Shown in pieces: positions 1-8,288 of a stretch of DNA of 64,000 bases. The position numbers and the translations under genes are program-made. The notes under the pieces were generated by a model. The model searched no databases. It was not told the DNA's origin and was given only the letters and a program-made list of their open reading frames with translations. The DNA is from Bryobacteraceae bacterium (GTDB lineage Bacteria; Acidobacteriota; Terriglobia; Bryobacterales; Bryobacteraceae): assembly GCA_041394945.1 (NCBI GenBank), contig JAWKHH010000005.1, positions 186,001 through 250,000 on the forward strand, in the 5' to 3' direction. Every line of letters begins with the position of its first letter. Position 1 is the stretch's first letter.

Positions 1-2356
1 GCTCCGCCAGCGGGCTCCGGTCCTCGGCTTGATCCTCGATCTCCTGCGCGATCTTCAACAGCACTTCGAGCAGGTAGGCGATCGACCCGCGGGTGGTGCC
101 GATATTCAGCATGAACAACAGCGTGTTGCGCGAGGTTTTGTTGATCTGGATATCGAACCGCTCGATGAGCATCTTCCGCAACACGTCGCCTTCGACGCCG
201 GTGGCTCCCACGTGGACGGTGACGCGTTGCGGCTCGAGCACGAACTCGTCGCTGCGCCAGGCGCCGGCCATGGCCCGGTAACCGTCCTTCGGGTCGTAGT
301 AGCGCGTCAGGTGGGACGACCGGTATTCCGGCGGAATCAGATCCTCGATCCGCAACAACGCGAAGTACTTGGAGAGCAGCGGGTGCTCCTCCAGGCGCTG
401 CCGCAGAGTCATCGCGAGTTCCACGGCGGTGGCGACGAGTTCGTAGCCCTCGAGTTCCACCTGCCGGCGCCCCACGTCGAGCGACGCGAGGATCTGGTAG
501 TTCGGCGACGTCGAGGTGTGCGTCATATACGCCTCCTCGAAGGCTTCGTCGACGTGGCGCGCGAAATCCTGGTCGCGGACGTGGATCACCGAGCCCTGGC
601 GCAGCGATGTGAGCGTCTTGTGGGTGGATTGCGTGGCATAGACGCGAATTCGGGACGCATCCGGGTCCGGCAGCAGCGGATGCTTCGTCCACGTGGCTTC
701 GTCTTCCGGGTCGAGCTGATCGAACTCCTGCTTCCACTCCTGGTAGCGCTGGCGGTACTCGTCGCTTCGGAACATGGTGCGAAGCCGTTGCGCGCTCTCC
801 ATCCCGGTTCGGCCGCGATAGGTGACCGTGAACCGGGCGAAGGCGAACCATGCTTCGTCCCACACGAAAATCATGTCGGGTTTGATCGCAAGCACCTCTC
901 GCATCACCATCTCCGGGTGATACACGATCCCGTCGAACGTGCAGTTGGTGAGCAGGAGCATCCTCACGCGGTCCAGCTTGCCGGCCTTCTTCAAGTGGAA
1001 CAGCGTGCGCTTGATCTCCTCGAGCGGAACGCCGCCGTACATCGAGTAGCGCTGCCTCGGGTAGGCGTCGAGGTAAATCGGCATCGAGCCCGCGAGCATG
1101 AGCGCGTAGTGGTGCGACTTGTGGCAGTCGTGCGATACCAGCACGATGTCGCCCGGCCGGCACAGCGCCTGCATCACGATCTTGTTGGCCGTCGAGGTTC
1201 CATTGGTGACGAGGTAGCTGCGCCTGGAACCGTAGGCGCGGGCCATCTTCTCCTGCGCCTCCTTCAGCGGACCGGTGGGCTGGAGCAGGCTGTCGAGCCC
1301 GCCCGTGGTGGACGAAGTCTCCGCCAGGAAGATGTTCGGGCCGTAGAAGTCGCCCATGTCGCCGATCCAGTGTGATTTGTTGATGGACTTGCCGCGCGAG
1401 ATGGGCAGCGCATGGAAGACTCCGGTCGGCTTCAGACTGTATTCCTTGAGCGCCTTGAAGAAGGGTGTCTCGAAGCGGTCGTCGATGCCCTTGAGGATGC
1501 TCAGATGAAGCTCGAGGTAGTCCTCCTGGCGGTAGAACACGCGGCGGAAGATGCCGCCGGTACGACCGGCGAGGCTTTCGATGGGGTCGTCGGTGACAAT
1601 GAACAGGTCGAGTTCGGGGCGGGCGGACTTGAGCACGCGGCCGAGCGCAACGCTCGGGTCGTGAGCGTCGAGGTCCTCGAGCAGATCCTGGTCTGGAAGC
1701 GACAGGTAGTCGCGGAGTTCCGGAAGCTTCACCTTGGATTCCCGCGGGAAGTTGTAGCGCAGTACGCATGCCTGCACGTTGTGATTGAACAGCGCGGCGA
1801 TGATGGCGTCTTCACAGCTCGGCGCGAAGACCAGATCATAGATGAACTCGTCCTCGGACCGGCGCATGCTGAGCATTCCGGATCGGACGGTGTCTTCCTC
1901 TTCCTGGGAGAGCTTGTCGACGACCAGGACCTCGAAGTACGGGCGCCTCTCGCTCATCGAGCCTTCGGACGGCTGCTCGCGCGCCGGCTCGGCGGGCGAG
2001 TCGTCGAGTTCGCGAAAGATCTCGCGTACGCCGCGGCGGCGATAGTCGTCGCTCTCGAGCATCCGGCCGAAGTAGGCCGTCTGGTCGGCCAGGGCGCGAT
2101 ACCAGTTCCGCTCGGCCATCCGGCGCAGATAGCGGCAGGCGCGCTCGCCCGGGAACGCCCAGTAGGCCTCGATCTGGCCGAGCACGCCGAGCGTGTCCAC
2201 CACGGCTTCGCGCAGCTCGTCGAGATCCGGCCCTGAAGTTTCGGCGCTCCTGGCCAGACGCGCCGTTGCCATTTTCAACTCGTTCCAGGCATCGGAGCGA
2301 AACTGGGCTCCGTCATAGTAGGCCCGAAATTCGCGGTCTCCGACGATTCTTCTCAT
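1..2356 (-). CDS. Orn/Lys/Arg decarboxylase, PLP-dependent (3' end beyond window)
   Basis: Basic amino acid decarboxylase of the fold-type I Orn/Lys/Arg family, which makes agmatine, cadaverine or putrescine with release of CO2. The translated minus strand shows the family block GKSINKSHWIGDMGDFYGPN, then TNGTSTANKIVMQ, SHDCHKSHH and the PLP-lysine motif STHKTLTSLRQGS with the lysine at about residue 580. In the E. coli enzymes this lysine lies near 370-385, so there is an N-terminal extension of about 200 residues, as in long variants of the family. At least 785 codons are present and the C-terminus is missing. The ATG at 2356 overlaps the stop of the nitrilase gene (ATGA), so the two are translationally coupled. 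Substrate specificity cannot be read from the sequence. Confidence 0.9.
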   Translation of the reverse strand, partial: MRRIVGDREFRAYYDGAQFRSDAWNELKMATARLARSAETSGPDLDELREAVVDTLGVLGQIEAYWAFPGERACRYLRRMAERNWYRALADQTAYFGRMLESDDYRRRGVREIFRELDDSPAEPAREQPSEGSMSERRPYFEVLVVDKLSQEEEDTVRSGMLSMRRSEDEFIYDLVFAPSCEDAIIAALFNHNVQACVLRYNFPRESKVKLPELRDYLSLPDQDLLEDLDAHDPSVALGRVLKSARPELDLFIVTDDPIESLAGRTGGIFRRVFYRQEDYLELHLSILKGIDDRFETPFFKALKEYSLKPTGVFHALPISRGKSINKSHWIGDMGDFYGPNIFLAETSSTTGGLDSLLQPTGPLKEAQEKMARAYGSRRSYLVTNGTSTANKIVMQALCRPGDIVLVSHDCHKSHHYALMLAGSMPIYLDAYPRQRYSMYGGVPLEEIKRTLFHLKKAGKLDRVRMLLLTNCTFDGIVYHPEMVMREVLAIKPDMIFVWDEAWFAFARFTVTYRGRTGMESAQRLRTMFRSDEYRQRYQEWKQEFDQLDPEDEATWTKHPLLPDPDASRIRVYATQSTHKTLTSLRQGSVIHVRDQDFARHVDEAFEEAYMTHTSTSPNYQILASLDVGRRQVELEGYELVATAVELAMTLRQRLEEHPLLSKYFALLRIEDLIPPEYRSSHLTRYYDPKDGYRAMAGAWRSDEFVLEPQRVTVHVGATGVEGDVLRKMLIERFDIQINKTSRNTLLFMLNIGTTRGSIAYLLEVLLKIAQEIEDQAEDRSPLAE

Positions 2357-3252
2357 TTCGCCTCCTTGTCGTTGTGCACCGGACGCAGACCGGCGCGCGT
2401 GCCCCGATGGGGTTTTTGGAGCGGCCCCAACTGTTCGAATGCGTGCGTCAGCTTGGAGTGCCGGTCGTACACCGAGAAATGCACACCCCGGTCCCGAAAG
2501 CTCTTGAGCGGCTGACCGAGGCCTCGCAGCCCGACCTCGCGGCTGCGCCGGACGCGGTCAACGTCGATCTCGATGGGGATCATCTCTTCCGAATGCCCTG
2601 CCGTGTGCAGGACGTCGCCGTACGGCCCGACGATGATCGAGCGGCCGTTGCCTCCGTCGCCGGCGCCATTGATGTCGAAGACGAAGCACTGTTGCTGTGC
2701 CGCCGTGGCGCGCGCGATCGCGAGCTCCACGTCGCGATCGATGGTGGCCGTCATCGACGGGTGGAGAATCACCTCAGCGCCCATCGCCGCCAGCGTGCGC
2801 GAAGTCTCCGGGAACCACATGTCGTAGCAGATCGATACGCCAAAGCGCCCCACGTCCGGCACGTCGAACACGAGGAAGTCTTCGCCCGCGTCCACGCCGA
2901 GCTCGTAGGGCCGGAACGGGAACATCTTTCGATACCGGCCGGCGACCTGCCCTGCCGGGTCGATCACCGTCAGCGTGTTGTAGATCTTGTCGCCCACCGC
3001 CTCGAACAAAGTGCCCGGGATTAGCCACACCTGATGCTGCGCTGCCATATCGCGGAACTCGTTCTCGGCCGGCCCCGGCAGCCGCTGGGCGCGCCGTGGC
3101 GACGGACCGAGCGCCGCCAGTTCGCTGAACACCACCATCTGCACCCACGGATAGATCTCCATCAGTAGATGGAGGCGAGACCGCATGTAGCCGATGTTGT
3201 CGTGCTCCGCGCTGAGATTGAGTTGTACGCCCGCGATCGCAAACGGTGTCAA
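2353..3252 (-). CDS. Carbon-nitrogen hydrolase (nitrilase superfamily amidase)
   Basis: 299-residue amidase of the nitrilase superfamily. The Glu-Lys-Cys triad is visible: E44 in VFSELAALG, K109 in YRKMFPF and C142 in SICYDMWFPE. Full length for the family and without a signal peptide, so cytoplasmic. The start is TTG at 3252, overlapping the gabT stop by 4 bases (TTGA); no better start fits the beta-strand that begins FAIAGVQ. It lies between gabT and an amino acid decarboxylase, so a substrate derived from a polyamine, such as N-carbamoylputrescine or an omega-amide, is plausible. That assignment is context inference, not motif-based. Confidence 0.88.
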   Translation of the reverse strand: MTPFAIAGVQLNLSAEHDNIGYMRSRLHLLMEIYPWVQMVVFSELAALGPSPRRAQRLPGPAENEFRDMAAQHQVWLIPGTLFEAVGDKIYNTLTVIDPAGQVAGRYRKMFPFRPYELGVDAGEDFLVFDVPDVGRFGVSICYDMWFPETSRTLAAMGAEVILHPSMTATIDRDVELAIARATAAQQQCFVFDINGAGDGGNGRSIIVGPYGDVLHTAGHSEEMIPIEIDVDRVRRSREVGLRGLGQPLKSFRDRGVHFSVYDRHSKLTHAFEQLGPLQKPHRGTRAGLRPVHNDKEAK

Positions 3253-4562
3253 GCAGCAGCCCCCGCGGCCACCGCCATCACCGACGATTCAATCACGTCG
3301 AGGGCATGGTTCAATTGGCCGTCTTCGATCACCAGCGGCGACAACACCCGGATGATGTTGCCGTGAGCGCCGGCCGGCAGCACCAGCACATTCCGCTCGC
3401 GGCAGCGCTCGAGAATGGCGGTGACGGCCGGTCCGGCCGGCCGGCTTGGATCGCGGTCCTGGCAGAATTCCATGGCGATCATCGCGCCGAGACCGCGCAC
3501 GTCGGCAATGAGGCTGCACTTCTTCTTGAGCGTCTCGAACCTGCGGCCCACGCGCTCGCCGATCTCGGCCGCCCGCGCGTTAAGGTTGTTCGACTCCATG
3601 TAGCCAATCGCCGCCAGCGCCGCCGCGCACGCCAACGGGTTGCCGCCGTAGGTTCCGCCTATCGTGCCAGGAGCGGCGGCGTCCATCACCTCCGCCTTCC
3701 CGACCACGGCGCCGATCGGCATCCCCGCTCCCAATGACTTGGCCCACGTCGAGAGATCCGGCACGATGCCCGCGTGCTCATAAGCCGCCCACCGCCCTGT
3801 GCGGCAGAACCCGGATTGCACCTCGTCGCAGATCAGGAGCACTCCGTTCTCGTCGCAGATCTTGCGGAGCCCCTGCAAATACCCGGCTGGCGCGGGGACG
3901 AATCCGCCTTCGCCGAGCACCGGCTCCAGGATCACGGCGGCCACCTGGTTCTTCGGCACATAGCTAAGGAACGCGTCGCGCAGCCGCTGCAGTTCCCGTT
4001 CCACGAATCGGCTCATTGGCAGGCCGTCTCCGTGGTGGAAGTAACTCGGGAATGGCAGGCGGTAGATTTCAGGCGCGTAGGGGCCGCAACCCGCCTTGTA
4101 GCCGGTCTTCGATGTCAGCGACATCCCCATCATCGTGCGGCCGTGGAAGGCCCCGGTGTAACAGATCACGGCGCTGCGCCCGGTGGCCTGGCGCGCGATC
4201 TTAATCGCGTTCTCCACCGCCTCCGCGCCGCTGTTGACGAGCATCGTCTTGGCGGGGCCGCCGTGCGGCAGCAGGCTGTTCAGCTTCTCGCAAAGCGCGA
4301 CGTACGGCTCATAGGTGGCCACGTGGATGCAGATGTGCAGTAGTTTCGCCGCCTGCTCCTGGATGGCGCGGACCACCTCCGCGGTGCAGTGTCCGGCATT
4401 CACTACGCCGATGCCGCCGGATAGATCGATCCACTGTTTGCCATCCGCGTCCGTGAGGGTGGCGCCGGAAGCGTCCGCGACGGAAACCTCGCCCGCGAAC
4501 ATTCCCACGCCGCGCGGCACAGCCGCTTTTCTTCTTGCGATCAATTGCGATGTAGTTGGCAT
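3249..4562 (-). CDS. gabT: 4-aminobutyrate / 5-aminovalerate aminotransferase
   Basis: 437-residue class III PLP aminotransferase that transfers the omega-amino group of GABA or a related omega-amino acid to 2-oxoglutarate, giving succinate (or glutarate) semialdehyde. Seen: SGAEAVENAIKIAR, the fold-type I motif LICDEVQSGFCRTG and the PLP-lysine motif STWAKSLGAGMPIGAV. Length matches GabT. Its stop overlaps the nitrilase start and its own start lies 21 bases after the gabD stop, giving a tight operon. Regulation is probably from the promoter upstream of gabD. GabT and DavT cannot be told apart by eye. Confidence 0.93.
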   Translation of the reverse strand: MPTTSQLIARRKAAVPRGVGMFAGEVSVADASGATLTDADGKQWIDLSGGIGVVNAGHCTAEVVRAIQEQAAKLLHICIHVATYEPYVALCEKLNSLLPHGGPAKTMLVNSGAEAVENAIKIARQATGRSAVICYTGAFHGRTMMGMSLTSKTGYKAGCGPYAPEIYRLPFPSYFHHGDGLPMSRFVERELQRLRDAFLSYVPKNQVAAVILEPVLGEGGFVPAPAGYLQGLRKICDENGVLLICDEVQSGFCRTGRWAAYEHAGIVPDLSTWAKSLGAGMPIGAVVGKAEVMDAAAPGTIGGTYGGNPLACAAALAAIGYMESNNLNARAAEIGERVGRRFETLKKKCSLIADVRGLGAMIAMEFCQDRDPSRPAGPAVTAILERCRERNVLVLPAGAHGNIIRVLSPLVIEDGQLNHALDVIESSVMAVAAGAAA

Positions 4563-4583
4563 ATAGGCGTTCCTCCCGGGAAC

Positions 4584-6026
4584 TTACAATCCCCACGACA
4601 CATATTTGATTTCCAGATACTCATCCATGACGTACTTGCCGCCCTCTCGTCCGAAGCCGGAATGCTTCACGCCGCCGAACGGCGCCTGCGCCGTGGACGG
4701 GGCGCCGTCGTTGGCCCCCACGATTCCGTACTCGAGACGTTCGGCCACCCGCATCAGGCGGGAGGCGTCGCGTGTGAAGAAGTACGCCGCGAGGCCGAAC
4801 TCGGAATCGTTGGCGAGTTCGATGGCCTCGTCTTCGTCGCGGAACATCTTCAACGGACTCACCGGTCCGAACGTTTCCTCCCGCGCGATCTGCATTCCGT
4901 GGTCGAATCCTTCGAGGATCGTTGGCTCATAGAAGCGATCCGCCAGACCGTCGCCCGGCCGGGCGCGCCGGCCTCCCAGCCGGATGCTCGCGCCCTTCGA
5001 GCACGCGTCCTCCACGTGCGCCTCCACCTTCGCGACGGCGCCGTCGTCGATCAGCGGCCCGATCGCCACTCCAGGCTCGGTTCCCCGCCCGACCTTCATC
5101 TGGCGCACCGCTTCCGTCAGCGCCGCCGCAAAGCGTTCGTAAACTCCCGCCTGCACGTAGAAGCGATTCGCGCACACGCACGTCTGGCCCGCGTTGCGAT
5201 ACTTGGTCGCCACAGCGCCGCGCACGGCCGCGTCCACGTCGGCATCGTCGAAGACCAGGAACGGCGCATGGCCGCCGAGTTCCATCGACAGTCGAATCAG
5301 ATTCTGCGACGCCTTCGCCATCAGGACCCGGCCGACCTCAGTCGAACCCGTGAAGCTCAGCTTCCGCACCCGCGGATCCGCGAGCCACGTATCCCCAATC
5401 GCCCGCGAATCGCCGGTTACGATGTTCACCACGCCTTCGGGAATACCCGCTTCCAAGGCGAGCTTTCCGAGGGCGTAGGCTGAAAGTGGCGTCTGGTTCG
5501 CCGGCTTGATCACCACCGTGCAGCCGGCGGCCAGCGCCGGCCCGAGCTTGCGCGTGATCATCGCGGAGGGAAAGTTCCACGGCGTGATGATGGCCGCTAC
5601 GCCCACCGGCTGCCGCAGCACCAGGATCCGTTTGTTGGTGTGCGATGCCGGCACCGTCTCGCCGTAGACCCGTTTCGCCTCTTCGGCCGCCCACTCGATA
5701 AAGGAGGCGGCATAGGCGATTTCGCCCCGCGCCTCCGCAAGCGGCTTGCCCTGTTCGGCGGTCAGGAGCAGCGCGAGATCGTCGATGCGCTGATGTATGA
5801 GCCCGGCGAGCTTTCGCAAAGCGGCCGAGCGATCCGCGGCGGTTCGTTCCCGCCATCCGGGTAGAGCGCCGGCGGCCGCATCCACGGCGGATCGAGCCTC
5901 TGGCGCGCCTCCTTTGGGAACCGACGCCAGCACGTCATCGGTGGCCGGATCGGTGACAGCAAGCGATGCCAGGGAGTTTATTGTAGGGAGAAGATCAAGA
6001 GGAAGACCAAGTGCAGCCGATGCCAA
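4584..6026 (-). CDS. gabD: Succinate-semialdehyde dehydrogenase (NAD(P)+)
   Basis: 480-residue aldehyde dehydrogenase closely resembling E. coli GabD in its motifs: TAEQGKPLAEARGEI, ITPWNFPSAMITRK, FTGSTEVGR, the general-base block MELGGHAPFLVFDD, the catalytic-cysteine block NAGQTCVCANRFYVQ and the C-terminal FGREGGKYVMDEYLEIKY. It oxidises succinate semialdehyde (or glutarate semialdehyde) to the dicarboxylate. The start is TTG at 6026, chosen because AAAGGAG lies 7 bases upstream (6034-6040). The first residues differ from GabD, which may reflect a divergent N-terminus. First gene of the four-gene minus-strand operon. Confidence 0.93.
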   Translation of the reverse strand: MASAALGLPLDLLPTINSLASLAVTDPATDDVLASVPKGGAPEARSAVDAAAGALPGWRERTAADRSAALRKLAGLIHQRIDDLALLLTAEQGKPLAEARGEIAYAASFIEWAAEEAKRVYGETVPASHTNKRILVLRQPVGVAAIITPWNFPSAMITRKLGPALAAGCTVVIKPANQTPLSAYALGKLALEAGIPEGVVNIVTGDSRAIGDTWLADPRVRKLSFTGSTEVGRVLMAKASQNLIRLSMELGGHAPFLVFDDADVDAAVRGAVATKYRNAGQTCVCANRFYVQAGVYERFAAALTEAVRQMKVGRGTEPGVAIGPLIDDGAVAKVEAHVEDACSKGASIRLGGRRARPGDGLADRFYEPTILEGFDHGMQIAREETFGPVSPLKMFRDEDEAIELANDSEFGLAAYFFTRDASRLMRVAERLEYGIVGANDGAPSTAQAPFGGVKHSGFGREGGKYVMDEYLEIKYVSWGL

Positions 6027-6160
6027 TCGAAGACTCCTTTCTCAGAGATTGGAGCTTCACGGACGAGCCGGACTCACCGATAAACTGGAACCTGCGGAAG
6101 CAACAACGAATTGAGTGGCCGACGGGCGCTAGGGTGCGCCTGGTCCATGACTCTCTGTGG

Positions 6161-6180
6161 AGATTATTATACCATAATCT
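6161..6180. promoter_or_regulatory. Palindromic candidate operator/promoter of the gabD operon
   Basis: Perfect 7-bp inverted repeat, AGATTAT and ATAATCT, separated by TATACC. On the minus strand a TATAAT hexamer (6166-6171) lies inside it, placed to read gabD with a leader of about 130 bases. No convincing -35 hexamer is visible, which would suit an activator- or repressor-controlled promoter. The rest of the 240-base divergent gap holds no gene that I can support. Confidence 0.4.
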
Positions 6181-6267
6181 TTCGCAATATGTAGCAGGAT
6201 TCTTCAATCTTCGCTTCGGGCATACACTGAAGGTTCCCGTTTCCTTGCTCCCGGAAAGGACGACCCA

Positions 6268-7095
6268 ATGACTCTCGGCGAGATCTACGCGACACTTACC
6301 CAGGCCGCGGCGGACCAGCTTCAGAGGGTAGTCGGCTATCTTCCCAACATCGCCGCCGCGTTCGTGCTAGTGCTCGCCGGATGGTTGCTCGCGCGCCTCG
6401 TGGGCGCTCTCGTCCACCGGGCGTGCGCAGCCGCCGTGGATCGCATCGCGCGCCGGCCCGCGGTGGGCAAGGGACTGGCCTCGAATTCGCTCCAAAGCCG
6501 GATTCCGCTACTGGTGCGGGAGGTGGCGTTCTGGGGCGTGCTTCTCGTGTTTCTCGCCGCGGCAATTGAGCGGCTGGAGATTCCTGCGCTGGCCAGTCCG
6601 CTCAGCGCACTCGCCTACTACGCTCCGCGCCTGCTGTCGGCGCTGCTGATCGGAATCGGCGGCATCGTGGCGTCGAACATCGCGCGGGACTGGACGCAAT
6701 CGGCCTTCCTGCCGGCCGGCGCCGCGCAGGCGCAGGCCCTTGGCCGCGCCGCTCAGATCGCCGCGCTTTCCACCACCCTGGTAATGGCGGCCGATCAGGC
6801 CGGGATTCGCAGCACGATCCTGATCCTCGCGCTGGGAATCGTGCTCACCGTGTCGTTGGGGGCGCTGGCGCTCGCCTTCGCCATCGGTTGCGCGCCGATG
6901 GTCAGCAATCTCGTGGCCTCCCACTACGTGGCGAAGCAGCTCTCCAAGGGGCAGCAGGCGCGCGTGGCGGGCCACACCGGCGTGATCGCCGCCATCACGT
7001 CCGCCTTCGTCATTCTGGAGACCCCGGAAGGCGAAATCCTGATTCCCGCCCGAAAGTTTCTCGAGGACGCCACCGTCCTCAGCACGGAGGCGTGA
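6268..7095 (+). CDS. MscS-like conserved TM-helix membrane protein
   Basis: 275-residue inner-membrane protein with about five hydrophobic helices (roughly residues 21-48, 84-104, 115-136, 158-175 and 186-214) and a C-terminal stretch (about 238-270, GHTGVIAAITSAF to IPARKFLED) that matches the beta-domain edge of small-conductance mechanosensitive channels. The glycine/alanine-rich last helix also fits MscS. The SD-like AAAGGA is 9 bases before the ATG. The next gene starts within the stop codon (TGATG), so the two are coupled. Probably a channel for ions or osmolytes; the Mg-linked neighbours suggest a role in divalent-ion or osmotic balance, which is inference. Confidence 0.75.
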   Translation: MTLGEIYATLTQAAADQLQRVVGYLPNIAAAFVLVLAGWLLARLVGALVHRACAAAVDRIARRPAVGKGLASNSLQSRIPLLVREVAFWGVLLVFLAAAIERLEIPALASPLSALAYYAPRLLSALLIGIGGIVASNIARDWTQSAFLPAGAAQAQALGRAAQIAALSTTLVMAADQAGIRSTILILALGIVLTVSLGALALAFAIGCAPMVSNLVASHYVAKQLSKGQQARVAGHTGVIAAITSAFVILETPEGEILIPARKFLEDATVLSTEA

Positions 7096-7940
7096 TGGAC
7101 CTCGCGCTTTCCATGCTGGCCCGCTACCTGCGGGACCATCCGGAACAGGCTGCCCGCGAGTTGGAGCGCATCGCGCCGGAGGAGTGCGCCGCGATTCTCG
7201 CCGATCATTCCCCGGACCACGCTGCTCCCGTCCTCCACGCCATGGCCGCCATCGCAGGGGCCGAAGCTCTGGAGCTGATGGAGACGCCGTCGGCAATTGC
7301 GCTGCTTTGCCGCATCCCCGCCGGGCTGGCCACCGTCCTGCTGCGCCGGATCAGTCTCCCTTCCCGCGAGAGCCTTCTATTGGCGTGCCCGGACCCCTGG
7401 GGAACGGCGATTCGCGAATGCGCCCGCGTGCCGGGTCTCTCCGTCGGCGCGATGATGGAAACACGCGCTCCGGTGTTTCCGGAAGATTGGACCGTGGCGG
7501 AGGTTCGCGACCGGCTGACAGCCCGCCCGGCGCTTTTCGCCGGCGATATCTTCGTCACGGACCGCGATCATCGCCTTCGCGGACGCATCGAACTGCGGCG
7601 CTTGTTCGAACACGGCGGTAACCGCGCCCTCAGCGGCATCCTGCAGCCGGACGTGCCGACCGTGGCGATCCACGGCGCCGTGCGCTTCCTCCACGACGAT
7701 CCGCTTTGGGAGCGATGCGATGTGTTGCCGGTGGTGGACGGCGGCGGCCTGTTCGCCGGCGTTCTCTCGCACCGGGCGCTGCGTTCTCTCGCCTCGCCGG
7801 CGGCGGCCGGGCCGGCGGAACCCGGCGTGGTTCTCGTCGATATCGCCGAACTCGCGTGGACCGGATGCGTCGCCGCCATCGACGTGGCCGCCTCGATCGC
7901 TCCACTGAAGGCGGCCTCGAAGCCGCGCGGGGCCGGGTAG
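7095..7940 (+). CDS. Soluble MgtE_N-like and CBS-pair protein
   Basis: 281 residues without membrane segments. Residues about 1-115 are short helical repeats like the MgtE intracellular N domain (HPEQAARELERI, PDHAAPVLHAM). Residues about 118-245 form a CBS pair, with GAMMETRAPVFPEDWTVAEV opening the first. It therefore resembles the cytosolic Mg-sensing part of the MgtE transporter without the channel. The ATG at 7095 overlaps the MscS-like stop by one base. It may gate the upstream channel by sensing Mg2+ or adenine nucleotides; that role is inferred from gene order. Confidence 0.7.
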   Translation: MDLALSMLARYLRDHPEQAARELERIAPEECAAILADHSPDHAAPVLHAMAAIAGAEALELMETPSAIALLCRIPAGLATVLLRRISLPSRESLLLACPDPWGTAIRECARVPGLSVGAMMETRAPVFPEDWTVAEVRDRLTARPALFAGDIFVTDRDHRLRGRIELRRLFEHGGNRALSGILQPDVPTVAIHGAVRFLHDDPLWERCDVLPVVDGGGLFAGVLSHRALRSLASPAAAGPAEPGVVLVDIAELAWTGCVAAIDVAASIAPLKAASKPRGAG

Positions 7941-7944
7941 AACG

Positions 7945-8262
7945 ATGCGAAAGATCCAGGCAAAGACACTCGGGCGCCTGTTGTCGGCCTACCTCGCCGG
8001 ATTTCCGAATCAGGCCGCCGAGGATCTGCGCGAAGCCGATCCGGGGGAGGGCGCGGAATTGCTCCTACTGCTGCCGCCCGGCGCTACCTGGACCGTGCTG
8101 AGAGAGATCGGAGCGCGGCCTGCCCGGGAATGGCTGGCCCTGTGCGACGACGAGATGCTTCGCCGGCTCCTTCGGGAAGCTCCGCCCGGAGAGCCGCATT
8201 CGATCCTCGTGGACGCGCCGGAAGCATTCACGCTCCGCATTCTCGAACTGAGCAGTTCCTAG
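7945..8262 (+). CDS. Small helical-repeat protein (MgtE_N-like)
   Basis: 105-residue, leucine- and alanine-rich, all-helical soluble protein that starts four bases after the CBS protein. Repeating units such as GFPNQAAEDLREADPGEGAE and REIGARPAREWLALCDDE resemble the superhelical MgtE N domain. No catalytic motif. Third gene of the apparent operon; possibly a partner of the preceding two proteins. Function not recognised. Confidence 0.6.
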   Translation: MRKIQAKTLGRLLSAYLAGFPNQAAEDLREADPGEGAELLLLLPPGATWTVLREIGARPAREWLALCDDEMLRRLLREAPPGEPHSILVDAPEAFTLRILELSSS

Positions 8263-8288
8263 CCGCCAAGCGTGGGAAAACGACGCCC

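Noticed and set aside
29..2236. Long plus-strand frames over 29-1375 and 1412-2236
   Set aside because: They are antisense to the decarboxylase, whose protein shows family motifs throughout; the plus-strand products are Arg/His/Val-rich low-complexity shadows.
6011..6271. Plus-strand frame across the gabD/mscS intergenic gap
   Set aside because: It crosses the SD and promoter region of gabD, overlaps the mscS start, and its product has no recognizable features.
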